Shown here: positions 45,433 to 59,216 of the stretch, in pieces
How the letters are laid out: each line of letters begins with the position of its first letter
How positions within the stretch are numbered: the first letter of the stretch is position 1
Origin: Allium sativum
Taxonomy: Eukaryota > Streptophyta > Magnoliopsida > Asparagales > Amaryllidaceae
DNA length: 64,000 nt
Reading direction: 5' to 3'
Assembly: GCA_030737875.1 (NCBI GenBank)
Contig: CM060910.1
Location: forward strand, 615,053,303-615,117,302
Program-made: the position numbers and the translations under genes
The notes under the pieces: model-generated
Database searches by the model: none
Told to the model about the DNA's origin: nothing
The model's input: only the letters and a program-made list of their open reading frames with translations

Positions 45433-48400
45433 TGTTATAGCCCGTAACTTCCCCCGTGAGGAAAGCCCAGATTACCTAGAGAACGCGACAAAATAAAACA
45501 CAAAAAGAAGAACATTTCATTGCTTATTACAATAATTCCATCAGATTACAAGAATATACATAGTATAAATCAATATTACACATTCGATAAATATCAGAGA
45601 TTACAACACATTACAAAGCAGCGGAAAATAATACAATACACAAGTAGAAGAGATATACGGATACAAAGCTTTCCGGATATCATTCCAGCTGTAAACCAGG
45701 ATCCTGTGAATATAAATCTGCAAAACCAAAACTACTAGCTGCCCATGTCAAAATAAGGGCACCCAGAGTTTAGGTTAAAACAATAAACTCCGGGTCAGTC
45801 ATGTGACTGGTGTGAGAACTAAAACAGTTATATAAAACTATACTTTAAATCAGATATATCAACGGACCACGCCGTATAACACGGAACGGGTTTCCTCCCA
45901 AGAATACCAGTGCATATAACAAAACAGCGCAATGCTTTTTGAAAAAATGAAGCTATTATAAGACCCAAGTCCTATCACACAATGCAACGCAAGCCGGGGG
46001 AGAGGGTTTTCCCTTATAATAGCCAAACATGCTTAGTACGTTTAAAACAAATCATTTGATACTACTATAAGTGCATAGTGTATAAAACAACTTCAAATCA
46101 TAAATATCAATCATAGACGGCATGTGAACCATATATCATGTCACCATACTAGGCTCTACAATCAAAACCGCAAATGTCACGTATTTGGAAATTGGATTTC
46201 CGTCTGTGAACCGAGGCAAAAGATAGTACTCAACCGATTCAAGACAATCTAGCCCATGTCTCAGGATCAGAATGCATCAACCCTTTGGATCGTCAGGGCC
46301 GGTCCACCGATGTGGATTATTATGCCTGAACACTACGTCCCTCCGCCCTATGGGGCGCAAATGAGCCATCAAATGACTCCATCGGTCCCGGATCGACCGA
46401 TATATCCGAGGCGCCTCGCAACAGCAACAACCACATAAGTCAAACTCGTCAGGGCGTGTAAAACCACTGACGCCACTTCTAGCTAGAAACAAATGCATGT
46501 CCTCCCTGATGTCCTCTCCCGTTTCTGGTCCACAACCAGGGTGTGAGGCTCGCGAATTCACGCTACACAAAGCTATGCCACAAAGGTCGTGCTTTGATCA
46601 TCAACCACAAGACTTTGCTTTCCAACAAAAGCCTTGATCATTTGCATCTTAGCATGCCACATAGGCAAACCACTCAATGCAACCGATATCCATCAATCAC
46701 ACAGAATGATATCCAATGTCAGACACACAGTCCATTTACAAGTCCGTTCTGGGTCTGAACGAAACCGGAGGCACCTAGTACCCCGCATATCCATCGATCT
46801 CCAAGCATATCTGGACGACCACTAAATGATTCCCTCCTCTTGGGTGTACGGCCCAATCAAGATCATTAGTAATTATCCAAACAACATGAAGACCTCCGGT
46901 TTTCAATCACTGTCTTCATCTTCGACATCATGTCGAATCAGTTATTCAAAATGGGATAAACCCGGTCTTTCTGAATAACTCGCGTATATAATAAACAAGT
47001 GTTACGCAAGCACAACATATGCCTCATTCCAATTCATCAGTCACTAACCGTAAATTAGCAAGAGAATAATTCCCCAAATATTAACCCCGAAGGCCGAAAC
47101 CATCATCAAATCAATACCCAGGAAACCGTCCTCCTTAGCTAACCCACAGTTAGTTTCTAAATTTCACATTCTAAGGGAAATGTTCCCATTAATTTTATCC
47201 AAGATAAATTCCTCTAAATTTATTCTTTAATCTTCTTTTGAATATCGCTTCAAACTAGTCGGGATTAGCGAACCACACCGAAGTAATTATTTATTTTATT
47301 TCCCAATCCCAACCTATTTATCCCATGAAGTAAAACTGGTCATACTTCATATCTAACACCACGGTGTTATCGGTAAATTAAATTACCATTTCACGTTCAA
47401 ATATAATTAAAGATTTAACTACCGCCTGGAGTAAAACTGGTGATACTCCATTCTCGATCTTTTCAATCTAATTAAAGATTCATTAAAACTCCACTTAGTT
47501 TTAATCTTTGACTGGGTTAAAGAATCAGCGTCATTTAAAACACGGTTCACGATAAACCCCAAAATCACATCACATTTCAATCAGTCCCTAACAGTAAATT
47601 AGCACGTGAGCAATTCCTTAAGTATTAACCCTGAAGGCCGAAACCAACATCAGATCAATACCCCAGAAACCATTCAACTTAACTAATCTCCAGTTAGTTT
47701 CTGATTTTCTTAACTCCTTTGGGACTAAGAACGGTATTATTGAAGATACCATTCACGACAACCCAAAATCACATTTCATTAATTATCGAGTTAAAGAACA
47801 AGTGTTATTTAAAACACTGTTCACGATAAACCCAAAAATCAATACCAATTCAATTCCAAATAAATATTATTTAATTGGTACACTTCATTAAATCTAAATA
47901 AAAGATTTAATCTTTTTCTCAACTGGGCTTAAGAACAGTGTTAATGAAGACACCATTCACGACAAACCCAAATCACAATTGATATTAAATACAAGGCTCT
48001 GAATAGAAAATATACCGGCTTATATTCAATAACAAATTTTACGACCAACAAATATCGTATTGGAAATAACGATATTAATATATCTTTCAAATTCCCATAA
48101 CAACATCTGTATCATCACGATATCCAACATCGAAATATTCCGAAGATAATTTCGATTCAAATCCCTTCCAATTCAATTATTGGAAATTCTGGTTATATTT
48201 CAAAACAATTTCAAATTCACTTTATTTATTTCAAAAATAAATGAATTATAATTCTAGTTCAAAACTAGTTCATTTCGATAAAAATCTATTTTTATCTTTT
48301 CAAATATAGAGTTTTTCATCCCAATTCTTCACAAATCATTTCTTATGATTTTACACAAATTATTACTATTTTTAGTAATTTTATCAAGGTCCGTACAGTC

Positions 48401-51400
48401 GATTTCCATCAACGGCCATCGAACTGCACTTACAGCGATCTTTTTCGAATTTGATTTGGACATAATTCCAAATCCAACTGTTAGATTTCAAATTTCTAAT
48501 ATTCATTAGAAATCTCTTTTCGATACGAACCCAACGGTTTCGGTTTTAGGAGAATCTGACGGTCGGATCTCCCGTAATATCCATTCGAAGTCCATGGTCG
48601 AAATTCGCGAACTGCCGCGGCGCAGCGCGTTCTATTCAGGCCATTATATTATATATATAATATATATAATATATACTTCGTCGATTTCCTTTCGAAACGA
48701 ATTTTATAAATCGTTTTAAATTCGTTTCAAATTGATTTCAATTCAAACCGATTTTTAATTCAATTTCAATTCGTTTTCAATTCAATTTGAATTTCAAATT
48801 AATTCAATTTCAATTCGAATTCATTTCTATTCAATTTCAATTCGAATTCAATTCTATTCAATTTCAACTCGAATTCGATTCTATTCAATTTCAATTCGAA
48901 TTCATTTCAAAACGATTTCAATTTAATTCGAATTTCAATTCTATTCGAATTTCAAATCATTTTAGTTTATTTTGAATTTCAAATCAATTCAATTTAATTC
49001 GAATTTCAATTGACTTTAATATTCATTTCAATTTGAATAAAATCGATATAAATATCGTTCACGTCAAAATGGCGTCAATCTAATCAACACGGCTTCATAT
49101 GTTTCAATTTTCAAATATTCTAGTTCAAATATTTCTTTTCAAATATTTCTATTCAAATATTTCCTTTTCAAAACTGGAATGAGGCCCAATCACATACCAT
49201 AGATTTTACTTCTATGGATTTACATACAATGCATGTATACGTCGACAATGACAAATAATCAACCATCATCCAATGTGCATTCTACACTGTATAAGCCTCA
49301 AATATAAATATTTAATGCTTATAACAGTCTGTCAATCAATCGATCGACAAACAACTAATTATTGGGATTAGTGTATGTCATATATCATCCAAATTCCCGT
49401 GTGGGGTTTTGAACAATCAAACACAGATTTTATTTGTGCAGTTGGGCGATGTGTAAAATTTATCGTCCCAATCAATATCAGTCAAATGTGTGTATATAAA
49501 CAAATCCTTTGATTTGTTTATATTTATTTCATTTTAAATACACATTAGAAAAAAATATTTTTAACTATAAAATATTTTTAACTATATAAATATTTTATTT
49601 CATTTCACATCACATCACACAATCAACTACACATCAAAATCAAACAACCAAGCATACAAGCCGTCCATGGTCTGTGGACGACGGGTGTCGGGTGCTACTA
49701 AACACCGTCTGCATCCTAGTATATATTTCAACTAGAAAATTAAATTTAAAAGTGAGGAGTTCTCACCCAAGCTAAACCAAACTCCACGACTCTTCATATG
49801 TAGGAAGTCTTGATTTCTGAACCGTTCGGATTTCATTTTGATTTCAGTTTGATCCTTCTCCATCTGTTTCACACAGTTGATTATTAAAAATCACATTTTT
49901 ATATTCTCTTTACTTCATGATAAAATAAGGTTTAGATTTTTATTTCACTTCATATATTTACAACGCTTCTTTCTATATAAAAATTATAATTTTATATTTC
50001 TACTTCTTATATAAAGATTGAAATTTTATTACCATAGCTATATAAAAATTATATTTTTATATTTCTACTTTAACAAAAACCATATTTTTAATACTCTACC
50101 TAAGTAAAAATATATTTTTAATACTTCTATAATATAAAAATTGTATTTTTCTATCTATGAAAATCATTCCTTCGTATAATTCAAAAATCTTGTCGTTCTC
50201 CTCATAAAAAATCTCACATTTATAATTATGAAAATCTCGCCTTTTATATTCTAAAAATCATATTTTTAGCTAATTAAAAATCGAATCTTTATCATATAAA
50301 AATCTAATCTTGTTAATATAAAAGTGAAATCTTTTCAAATGTTTAAAAATCACTATTTTATCATGTTAAAAATCATCACTTTTTAATGTTAAAACCGCTA
50401 TTTTCTAATTTTAAAAATCGAATCATTTATAGGATAAAAACTAATCCTTCATTCATCAAAATCTGAGTTTGTAACAATGTTATTCCAAAAAAAAACTAAA
50501 TTAACTATATTTAAAACTCACATTTGCTAAAACGAAGAGGGAGGAGTCGTTGTTCGCTGTTTTGAGTCGGAGGTGGGGGAAATGACGGCGCCGGGGTGCG
50601 TGTAGGTGGAGGGAGGCAGTAGGTGGTCGGCGGTGGGCTGTGGAGCACTAGCGGTTGCTGATTTAGGGAATTTGGGTTAACGGGTCTCGTCGTGCTAGGG
50701 TTTGGGGCTGCGTCGATGTGGGTGTCTTGGTGGAGGCGCCATCACCGGAGGGGAGGTGGGCGCGAGCGGCGGCCGAGCCTCGGTGGCCAACGGTGGAGGC
50801 CGGCGATGGGTTTGGTTCTGCTCGTTTTTTTCCTTTGGAGTTCGATCTGAAAAGGAGAAGAGAGAAGGGGGTAGGGACATATAATAATATATATTATTTT
50901 ATTTAAATTTTCTTCTTTAAGTTGACTTTTAATTCGAACACTAAACGAGACCCAACGATTGTCGCCCCTACCTAATTACCCCCGTTCCGAACACAGTGGG
51001 ATATTTCCCATAAGCCAATTCTCTCATATCGATCAGTTTTCACTTAAATTGAAATATAAATCTTCATATTGAATTATAAACCCACATTTCGATTTACCGG
51101 GGTCACATACAGCCTCTAAAAATTCCAGAAAAATTATTTCTAACTTTGTATTGACGATACGGTCCTAACAAAACTAGTTTCATCGAATTCCGAGATCGTT
51201 TGAAAAATGGCCAATTTCCAGTCGATTAAAATCAACTAGAACTGGTCAAACACGTTTTCCTTTTCCACGCTCACATATTGATTCGAAAAATTACGAAAAT
51301 CGGAATCTAGCAATAACTTGACATCACAAATCCAACAAAAGTGGTTTCGTCGAAATCCGAGGTCGTTTGGAAAATTTCCATTTTTAAGGGCCAGAATTCC

Positions 51401-51777
51401 ATAGCGACTATTCTGAATTTTCATTTGGACATAACTTTTTATCCCCGCTATGAAATTTCGATTTTTCGGATTCGTTGGAAGATATTCTCAATTAGATTCC
51501 ATTATTTTTAGTTTCGCTAAAATCTGGTTTATTTTGCACCCGGTACATTCATTTGAATTTTGAAATCGAATTACCGTGCCATTTTCAATTCCTTTTATAA
51601 TTAAAATGAAATTTTATATATTCTAACGACGATCTATATAACTATATACGTTCGAATTCTATTCAAAATAAATTTCTCATCGATATTATTTAAAATAATC
51701 TATTTTAAATATTCAAAATTCATTAAAATTGCCAAAATAAAATTTTTAATTTGGCTCGCATTTCTCGGGTTGTTACA
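45433..51777 (-). repeat. LARD2 5' LTR (6.35 kb)
   Basis: Read on minus from 51777 (TGTAACAACCCG) to 45433. It has the same internal order as the 3' LTR: GC-rich island at 50530-50880, AT-rich low-complexity stretch at 48720-49020, and a 97-codon sense open frame at 46277-46570 with a counterpart at 38863-39156. Amino-acid changes between those two frames are frequent, so the frame is probably not selected. Confidence 0.92.
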
Positions 51778-52042
51778 CAACCCATTATGTATATATTGCA
51801 CAGGTTATTTTCCTAACCTATTGTGTAACTTGTTTTTTTTAGTGGTCTTCCTACTGAAATTCCTAAAGCCTATGTACTACAAATTGTTGTAGCTTCAATC
51901 TAGCAAATCCAACCAATGATATGAGCAGTCTATATCCTAGATTATATAGGTTTCGATGATTTATTTGTTGTGTTGTTATGATGGATTTCATTGGCTTTTC
52001 ATACACATGCACAATTTAAAAATTAGTTTTCCTACCTAGCTG

Positions 52043-52107
<65 letters not shown>

Positions 52108-53643
52108 CGCTATCTCTATAGCTTCGGGGAAAAATGATATCATTTTTCTGGTTTCCAATACAAAAGGTCTCAAAGAAATAGTACAATTATATTTTGAAAT
52201 TATAAAAATGTTTCAAAGAACAAAATCAATTGATTTTGAAATCATTTTATAATTTCATTTTAGTAAACCAAGCATTTTCCATATATAAAATCACACATTT
52301 TTGCACTCTTTGAGAGGGCGTAATGGCAATTAAATGACATCGTAAACCTCTAGGTATGGGACACGACGGTACATAGAATCGGTTAATCCCAGACACTTCT
52401 AATTGAAGATGATGAATTCTGATGATTTTCATTGTAGAGCAGATTAATGGGTAGTAAACTTGTGGTGGGAACACGTGGTATGGAACACACAGTTACATTA
52501 CTTGGGTTACTTATTAAGAGTCTTTAACACATATTGTTGTTTGTCATTGAGTCAGTACTCGCTTCGGGGGGAAGCTAGACTCGGAGGGAGTCTCATATAC
52601 ATATTCAAATAGTCGGGGGTGGGGGAGTCAAGTTACACTCCGCTAGAGGGATCAAAGTGATGGGCGCCTTAATACGTATATAGTACTTGGCAAAGCTCAG
52701 GGTGAGTTTCTTTGTTGATGCACATGCAAAATTTTATGATGTTGGATCCACTTTGTTGTTTCTATAATTTTGATCTTATGATCATACATTGGTTATTTGT
52801 TGATATTGGATTTTATATCCAGACATTATGATGATTATTGGAGTTTGTTATTAGTGATCTCATTGGAGCTATTTAAACTCATTTGTGTTTACACATGTTG
52901 GTTTAGATGAATTTAGTGTATTGAGCTTTGATGTTATTTGTTGATCAATGCTTGTACTAGCTTATAGCTTAGTACATAACCTGGATGGAAGCTTCTCATT
53001 GTTATCATATTAAACTTATGTCTTTACTATTCCCTTAGAGTTACCGTACTAACTTTTCTATATGATAGTTAATATTCATGTCTTATGATATCATTATGTA
53101 TCTATACTTATTGTTAACTATACTGACCGGTGTGTCTTAATGCTTAGGTCAGACCGAGTTTTTTCATGTTTCAATATGTATTTGATTTATGGTTGGTCGA
53201 TTCATCATGGATTATCTCATTTGGAGCCCTTATCCTTTTTGTGTATTCATGTAATTGAGTTGTTTTATATTTTTTACTAAGAGATGTTTATCTATGTGTG
53301 GTTTTTTGAAACCACTCGAGTCTATAACACATGTATCTGTAGTACTTTTTTGTTGTATTTATATATATATATATATTTTATTCCGTGATATGTTATTTGC
53401 GATGTACCATAATTTGTTTTGAATATGATCCTTAGGTATTGTAATTTTATATTAGATGCTTTGAGTATGTCGATCCACTTGAGATAAGAAAAGAAAAAAT
53501 TTATACACTCAATCAACGTATTCAATACTCGTTTGATACGAAATTACGGATGGCCGCTTCTAACCAGCCCTATACTTCGCTTTAATAGATGGCATTACCT
53601 CTTAATGCTTTTTATTAGGGTGGTCTCGAGGTAGGGTGTCACA
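51778..53643 (+). repeat. Older probable solo LTR, right part
   Basis: It resumes with 'caacccat' after LARD2 and ends GGTGTCACA. A segment at about 53125-53160 with 'gaccggtg' and 'ggtcagaccgag' resembles LARD1 LTR sequence near 29020-29062, suggesting distant kinship of these LTRs. No coding sequence. Confidence 0.55.
52046..52107. repeat. (TA)n microsatellite
   Basis: About 60 bp of nearly perfect TA dinucleotides inside the right part of the older LTR. Confidence 0.95.
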
Positions 53644-55879
53644 ATAAACTATAAAAGTATGGGAAAATTCCAAAAAATTACAGAAATTTTAGAGCAATCC
53701 TCAATATTCTATATAAAAATTTCAAATTAAAAATCATTATTTAATATTTTTAATAATTAAAGTTCGTAACTAACACAATTTGTTCTTTAGAATTCACAAT
53801 TTGAATACGTATTTCATGAAATATCATCCAAATCATCATGAAAACATGCATGAATACACAAAACCAACTTGGGTATTAATCATAGCCAAGTCAAATATAG
53901 ATAGAAATTTGTTATTCCTTAAATGGATATGAGAACTGATATTTGTTGTAGATGTGTCCTAAACTTCCTTTCTTCTAACTTATCCTAAATTTTCTTCTTT
54001 CACTTTCCCAGATTGAGGCCGACTTCAGATTATTTAGTTTTATGTTTTGTTTTTGTAAATGAGAGAATGAAATGAAAGGGTGGGAGGTTATGTTTAGGAA
54101 GAACTTTGTGTTTCCACTTTACCCTTTTCCAAAAACCTTTACTATGTTATTTAAATTAATTAATCACCAAGGCCGAATCATACTTAATTACAATTTCATT
54201 TTACCATTCTCGTACGTTATTCTATTTAATCCATCTGATTAAATTCCTAAATAATGTTACACTAAAAGTTAAGCGTGTTACAGTTGTGCTACTAATATAA
54301 TGGGTTGGTACCTTTGTAGGTTGCATAGGAGTTGTGGTTCCTGCTTAGAATGATGGCATTGGTTGCGATTGTTGCATAATTGCATTATTTATTATGTTGC
54401 AATGGTTGTGTCCGTTGTATAAGCTGCATTATTTACGATGGTTGCAATGGTTGCCTGGATGCTATAGTTGTTATATACTAATGAAGATTTGAATGTAGTA
54501 GAAGAGTAGTAATTAGAACTATGTGTGCTTGATCCCTCTTAAAAGAGGTACATTAGCAATCTTTTTCTATGCAATAGCTGTCAAATCGTATGAGTTGGGT
54601 GGAATGTATAGAAATTGGCTCAGTCCAAAATAGTTGAAACCCTTTTTCCTTTCATTCCTTATGCTTGTACTACTATAAATTTATAATCAGGGGCATAAGA
54701 GGAATGGGAAAGTGAACACAAGACAAGTTATGTTGTTGGCCGCATGTCAGTATGTTTTTTGTTCCATTGTTAGTTAATGTTGGATTTCATTGTGTAGTAC
54801 TACGAAGCCATGCCTGTACTTGTATTATTAGAGATAGACTTATAGTTTATTTCGAAAATGTGAGATGTATTAATTTTTTTTAATTTTATTTCTTGTATAG
54901 CCTGTGAACCAATTGCATCTTGATGTTCATTTTAAGATGCATTTGAAAATACTACTATTTCGTTTATCTTACATATATGTTGTTATGTTACATTTTATCT
55001 GTAAGCTGTGAGATGTTCTATAAGTTTTGTATTGGTCTTCTTTTATTTAAATTCTTGATAATCATTCTACATCCATCGGGCCATGAGCACGACGCTCTTT
55101 TATGAGTTTTAAAGCCTAAGGTATAAGGCGGTCATCATAACGATTTTGTCATTCACTCAGTAATTTTTTCATAAAGTCATAAAGCATGTTATAATCTATC
55201 AAAATAACACCTCGGATTTTGATTTTTATGGAATAATAAGCCATAAAATATTTGAACTCTACTAGATTGCCTCAAAATCTCAGTGGGATATCACTATTCG
55301 ACAACACTCAACCATAACAAAAAACTATAATACGAAACAAGTTGTAGAAAATGATGAAATTCTTGCAAAGTATGGATAAAAACCCAAAAAGTTACAAAAG
55401 GATTTTTTAATCACAATCCTAGAATGATAAATTAAAGATTATAGATTTTTGGTTTAGAAAATACCCACATTTTTTAATATTATTGAGATAAATCCCTAGA
55501 AGCTTAATTGAACAGAAATAGGTATTTATGGGGATCCTAACAAGCTGTTATTACTGAACTCTCATTACGAAATTCAATTAATGGATATGAACATAAAACT
55601 TCTCGTGTATCCAAAATTCAAATAATTATATGTAACCACCTACTTGTTTTACCTCTACTCTCTGAGACAAGTTGTCAATGCAACCAACATAGAGTTGTTA
55701 ATCCTAAGAATAATTACATATTTCATCAAGATTAGAAAGTTTTTATGGTATTGTGCTAATACATAAGACTTACTTTACCACAAATAATGTATCATGTACT
55801 AGGTATAAAAGCAATGAACGAGCAGCTAGTTTGATTTTTCAACTTCATTCAACATAAATACCAACAAAAATTTAATAAA
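53644..55879. other. AT-rich repeat-derived DNA with no gene
   Basis: No supported coding sequence. On minus, a TGTAACACGC start at 54282 looks like an LTR end, so 53649-54282 may be a fragment of a minus-strand LTR. From 54350 to 54470 there are dispersed 'ggttgc' and 'gttgcaatgg' words. Around 55200, 'aacacctcgg' resembles another LTR start. None of these could be paired with a partner end. Confidence 0.35.
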
Positions 55880-56379
55880 TGTAACACCCTGAATTTTTTG
55901 TGACTATTATAAGAACGAATTCAAGAGTACTTAATTGTTAAAGTGAGAATTAAGGGAAATGGGTTACGCCATTGCGTTCATCTCGAAATTTTGCTTGGAA
56001 TAGAGTCCAAGTTTTCGTAAATCGGACTACGTATGAGGAAGTTATGGCCCTTAGAAGTTTCAGTAATTTAAATAAATAAAAAACAGTTTAGATTAAAATT
56101 CAAAAATTAAAATTCAAACGAGGAAGCGGGCTGGGCGGGATTTCTCCCGCCCAAAGCCAGGTCGACCAGGGGGTCGACCTCCCATATACAGGTCGACCAG
56201 GGGGTCGACCTACCCCCGGGGCAGATCTGAAATGTGACGATCCTGACCTGTTGCTGAGTCTTACCTGACCTGTTGCTGAGTCACTAGGGCAGAGGTGGCA
56301 ATTCTAGATAACTCTATCTAGTCTGGACGGTTGTGATTGCTCCTATGGTAATCTAACGGCTTAGGTTGATTTAAACTTC

Positions 56380-56386
56380 TATATAA
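56380..56386 (+). promoter_or_regulatory. LTR TATA box of the chromovirus
   Basis: TATATAAG within 'cttctatataagc' lies 500 bp inside the LTR, followed by a plausible start region ('agagtcaagctctaaacc'). Confidence 0.6.
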
Positions 56387-57568
56387 GCACGCATAGAGTC
56401 AAGCTCTAAACCTAAACTAAATTAGTCTCTTAGCCACTATGCAACTGCTAGAATAGTTCTTCTTCCTAAAGCTTAAGGATTGGGAAGTAAGAATTCTAAT
56501 ACAAAAGAAGAACGAATTATTTTCTTCTCTAATCCATCTTTGTGAGTACAATTTCTTTCACAAAATAATTAATAAATTAATTATGATGAGTTATAATTTG
56601 GATTATGAGGACATGTCTGTTGAATCATGTGATGTTACTAAACTTTGTTATCGTCTGTTGGTGAACATATGACTGTTTTATTAATTTATGTTGATAGATC
56701 TATTTCATATTTCCAATCACATATGTTTAACTTGATTCATTTTATGACATCAGTTTATATGCAAGTTTGGGATGTAAAACATATGCTAGTTTTTATGTGA
56801 ATCTTATGCAAGTCTATTTTTACATAAGCTAATTTGTATGTGAATCTTATGCAAGTCTGTATGCGAATTATACACAAGTTTATATGTGAATCAAGTATAT
56901 ACATATGCTAGTTTATATGTAAAACATGTGATATTAGTTTACATGTTTAAATTCATATGCAAGTTTGTAGGAATCCATATGCAAGTTTAGATGAAAACTA
57001 TATTCACATTTTTAGGAGAAAACTATATTCACATACGCAAGTTTAGGTGAAAACCATATTCCATATATGCAAGTTTAGGTGAAACCCATATTCATATATG
57101 CAAGTTCACAATTTCATGTTTAGATCTATATTTAGATCCATGGTAGTTTATGCAAATTAATGTTCTATATGTCCATTGCCTATGCAAGTTATTGGCTATG
57201 CAAACTTATGTTATAATTCTTATTTGCAAGTGAGATCTATTTTATGTGTTATACAAGTTGTGATGTTTCTTTCCTTTTTATGAGTTAGACTATTTGCGAG
57301 TCTAACATATTTCATATTTAAACGTATGAATAGCTCGGGGACAATGGGAAAATATTAATTATGCAAATTGTGAATTGGCATAAAATGGCTTTAAAGGCAT
57401 ATAATTAATTTGAGACACTAATTGGTATAATTTATATACCTGAAGAGTATGGACATAATTTAGGTGACAATTATGGACATCGATTAATTTGGAAATTATT
57501 TGAATAGGGATAATTAATTCATATTGGGGTGAAATAATTATGTGTAATAATAAACGCCTAAGACACAA

Positions 57569-57780
57569 GGTTAGAATCGTTTGTAGTATAAGACTGCCCG
57601 GACCTGCCCGAAAAATCCAGCAACAACAAACAGTAGTCTAATGTGAGAGGTCGAAGGCATAAATTAAATGCTAACAATTGTAAAGACCCGAGGTTAGACT
57701 CGTTTGTGGTATAAGACTGCCCGGACCCGCCCGGCAAATCCAGCAACTGCAAACGGTAGTCTAATGTGGGAGGTCATACA
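57569..57780. repeat. Two-copy repeat in the chromovirus LTR, 124-bp pitch
   Basis: Two roughly 88-bp segments starting 'ggttaga' at 57569 and 57693 share 'aagactgcccggac' and 'ggtagtctaatgtg'-type blocks, separated by about 36 bp of unrelated sequence. Confidence 0.8.
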
Positions 57781-59010
57781 AGATTACGGTTATAATGAAT
57801 TAAGTAACACTTAACCAAGATAAACATGTGGTGGGACATGGGGGTTAAGTGGATGACATGGGTGACATGTGAAATACGATTAGAAACACTTAACCAAATT
57901 GAAACATGTAAGAAGACATGAATAAGAAAGGGTTAAGTGGGAAATGTTAGTGGGGACCAAGCATAGGTGGAAAGCTTGTGTCAAGCATGGGGGACCCTTT
58001 TCAAACCAGTAACCCATTAACTATCTTTGTGAGCTCGAGTTAGATAGAGGACGAGACACGGTTACTGGGTTTGATTGTAAGAGGTTAGAACGGGTTAACG
58101 GTGGCAACGCAAGTCCAACGGGGTCATGTGCATGCGTGGGTCCGGGCTGGTAGGTAAGACGTTGTTGCATTGTGTAGATATAAGCCATGCATCTTTAGTG
58201 GTATCGGGTTGCCACTTTGGGGAGTGATACACCCCCATTGTGGGACCAGCATGGGTATTTACGAGTTAGGGAGCCGATCGCAAGGGGGTAGTGGGTACAA
58301 CTAGTGGAGATAGGGGCAGGCGGCACCTACGAAGACAGCTAGTGGTACACGAAACTACCATTATGATTATTATGTTTAGTAGGCGGGATCAACTTTTAGG
58401 GTGACTAGTAATGATGCAGTATAGTAATTATCCTATAGTGATTAGGAGTGAGATTAACGCTAGAGTATTCCTCTTGTTTGTTTTGTCTTGCCCACTTGTT
58501 GCACAATCATTCCTTGTTTTACCAGTTTTTGCCTTATCCTAATTACTTTAATAATTATATTGTTAAAGTTGTTGGACTTGCTAGATTTTATGTCTGACCC
58601 CCTTTGTTTTCGCCTCTTTTCTTCCCTTTCCCCCCAGGTTCTCAGGTGGGACTAGTGCTAGTGGAGCTTGATTTGGATCTTTCTCTCTCTTTTGGAAGTG
58701 CTTGGATTGCTGAAAGTAAAGTTCAGCTCATATATTTTATGGCTACTTATGTTGGGGTTATGCTTTTTACTTTTATGTACTAAGAAAACAATTTGTCAAG
58801 ATGGATATTAAGTGTACTTGGTTTTATTGTTGGTTTTTGATGTTGTTGTAACCAAACTATTTCTCCGCTGCAATAAATGTTGTTTTAGATTTTTCAAGTA
58901 CCAATATATGTATCTGTCTTGTTATATCCTGTTATGTACACCAATAATACTCCATGAAAGTTAATGCATTCCCCTTTGGAGTGACATTAATGGATGTAGG
59001 GCATTACATG

Positions 59011-59022
59011 TGGTATCAGAGT
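59011..59022 (+). other. Primer-binding site of the chromovirus
   Basis: TGGTATCAGAGT matches the complement of the initiator-Met tRNA 3' end with one final mismatch, two bases after the 5' LTR. Confidence 0.85.
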
Positions 59023-59216
59023 TGGAGGTTTCTAAGAATAGATAAGAGATTTTGAAAAACTATTTTTCAAAAGCATTTTATAAAGAAAAACTTTCAAAAA
59101 TATGTTTTACGGAGAGTATTTTCAAGAGAAAAGTTTGTTTTAAAAACATAACCCCCAAGTGCCATATATCTTTCCTTCGATTCTCCGTTTTGAATCTCTT
59201 CCCTTTTCTTTTCAGC

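Larger units (their letters stand above)
38019..51777 (-). mobile_element. LARD2: second non-autonomous giant-LTR retrotransposon, minus strand
   Basis: On minus it begins TGTAACAACCC (51777) and ends with CA at 38019. Two LTRs of about 6.35 kb flank an interior of only 1036 bp. The interior has a primer-binding site next to the 5' LTR and a polypurine tract (AAGTGGGGGAGAT) next to the 3' LTR. It has no protein-coding domain. The flanks give an imperfect target duplication, CGAAC on the left (38014-38018) and CAACC on the right, explicable as CGAAC versus C-AAC with one base lost. It sits inside the older LTR at 37090-53643. The LTR sequence is mostly different from LARD1, although a block around 43780-43930 resembles LARD1 near 31290-31400, so the families may share distant ancestry. 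Confidence 0.9.
55880..59008 (+). repeat. 5' LTR of the chromovirus (3.13 kb)
   Basis: It begins TGTAACACCC and ends GCATTACA two bases before the primer-binding site. Inside are two 22-bp palindromes built on GGTCGACC (56159-56180 and 56190-56211), a TATA box (56380-56386), and a 124-bp-spaced duplication (57569 and 57693, 'ggttaga(a/c)tcgtttg'). Confidence 0.85.
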
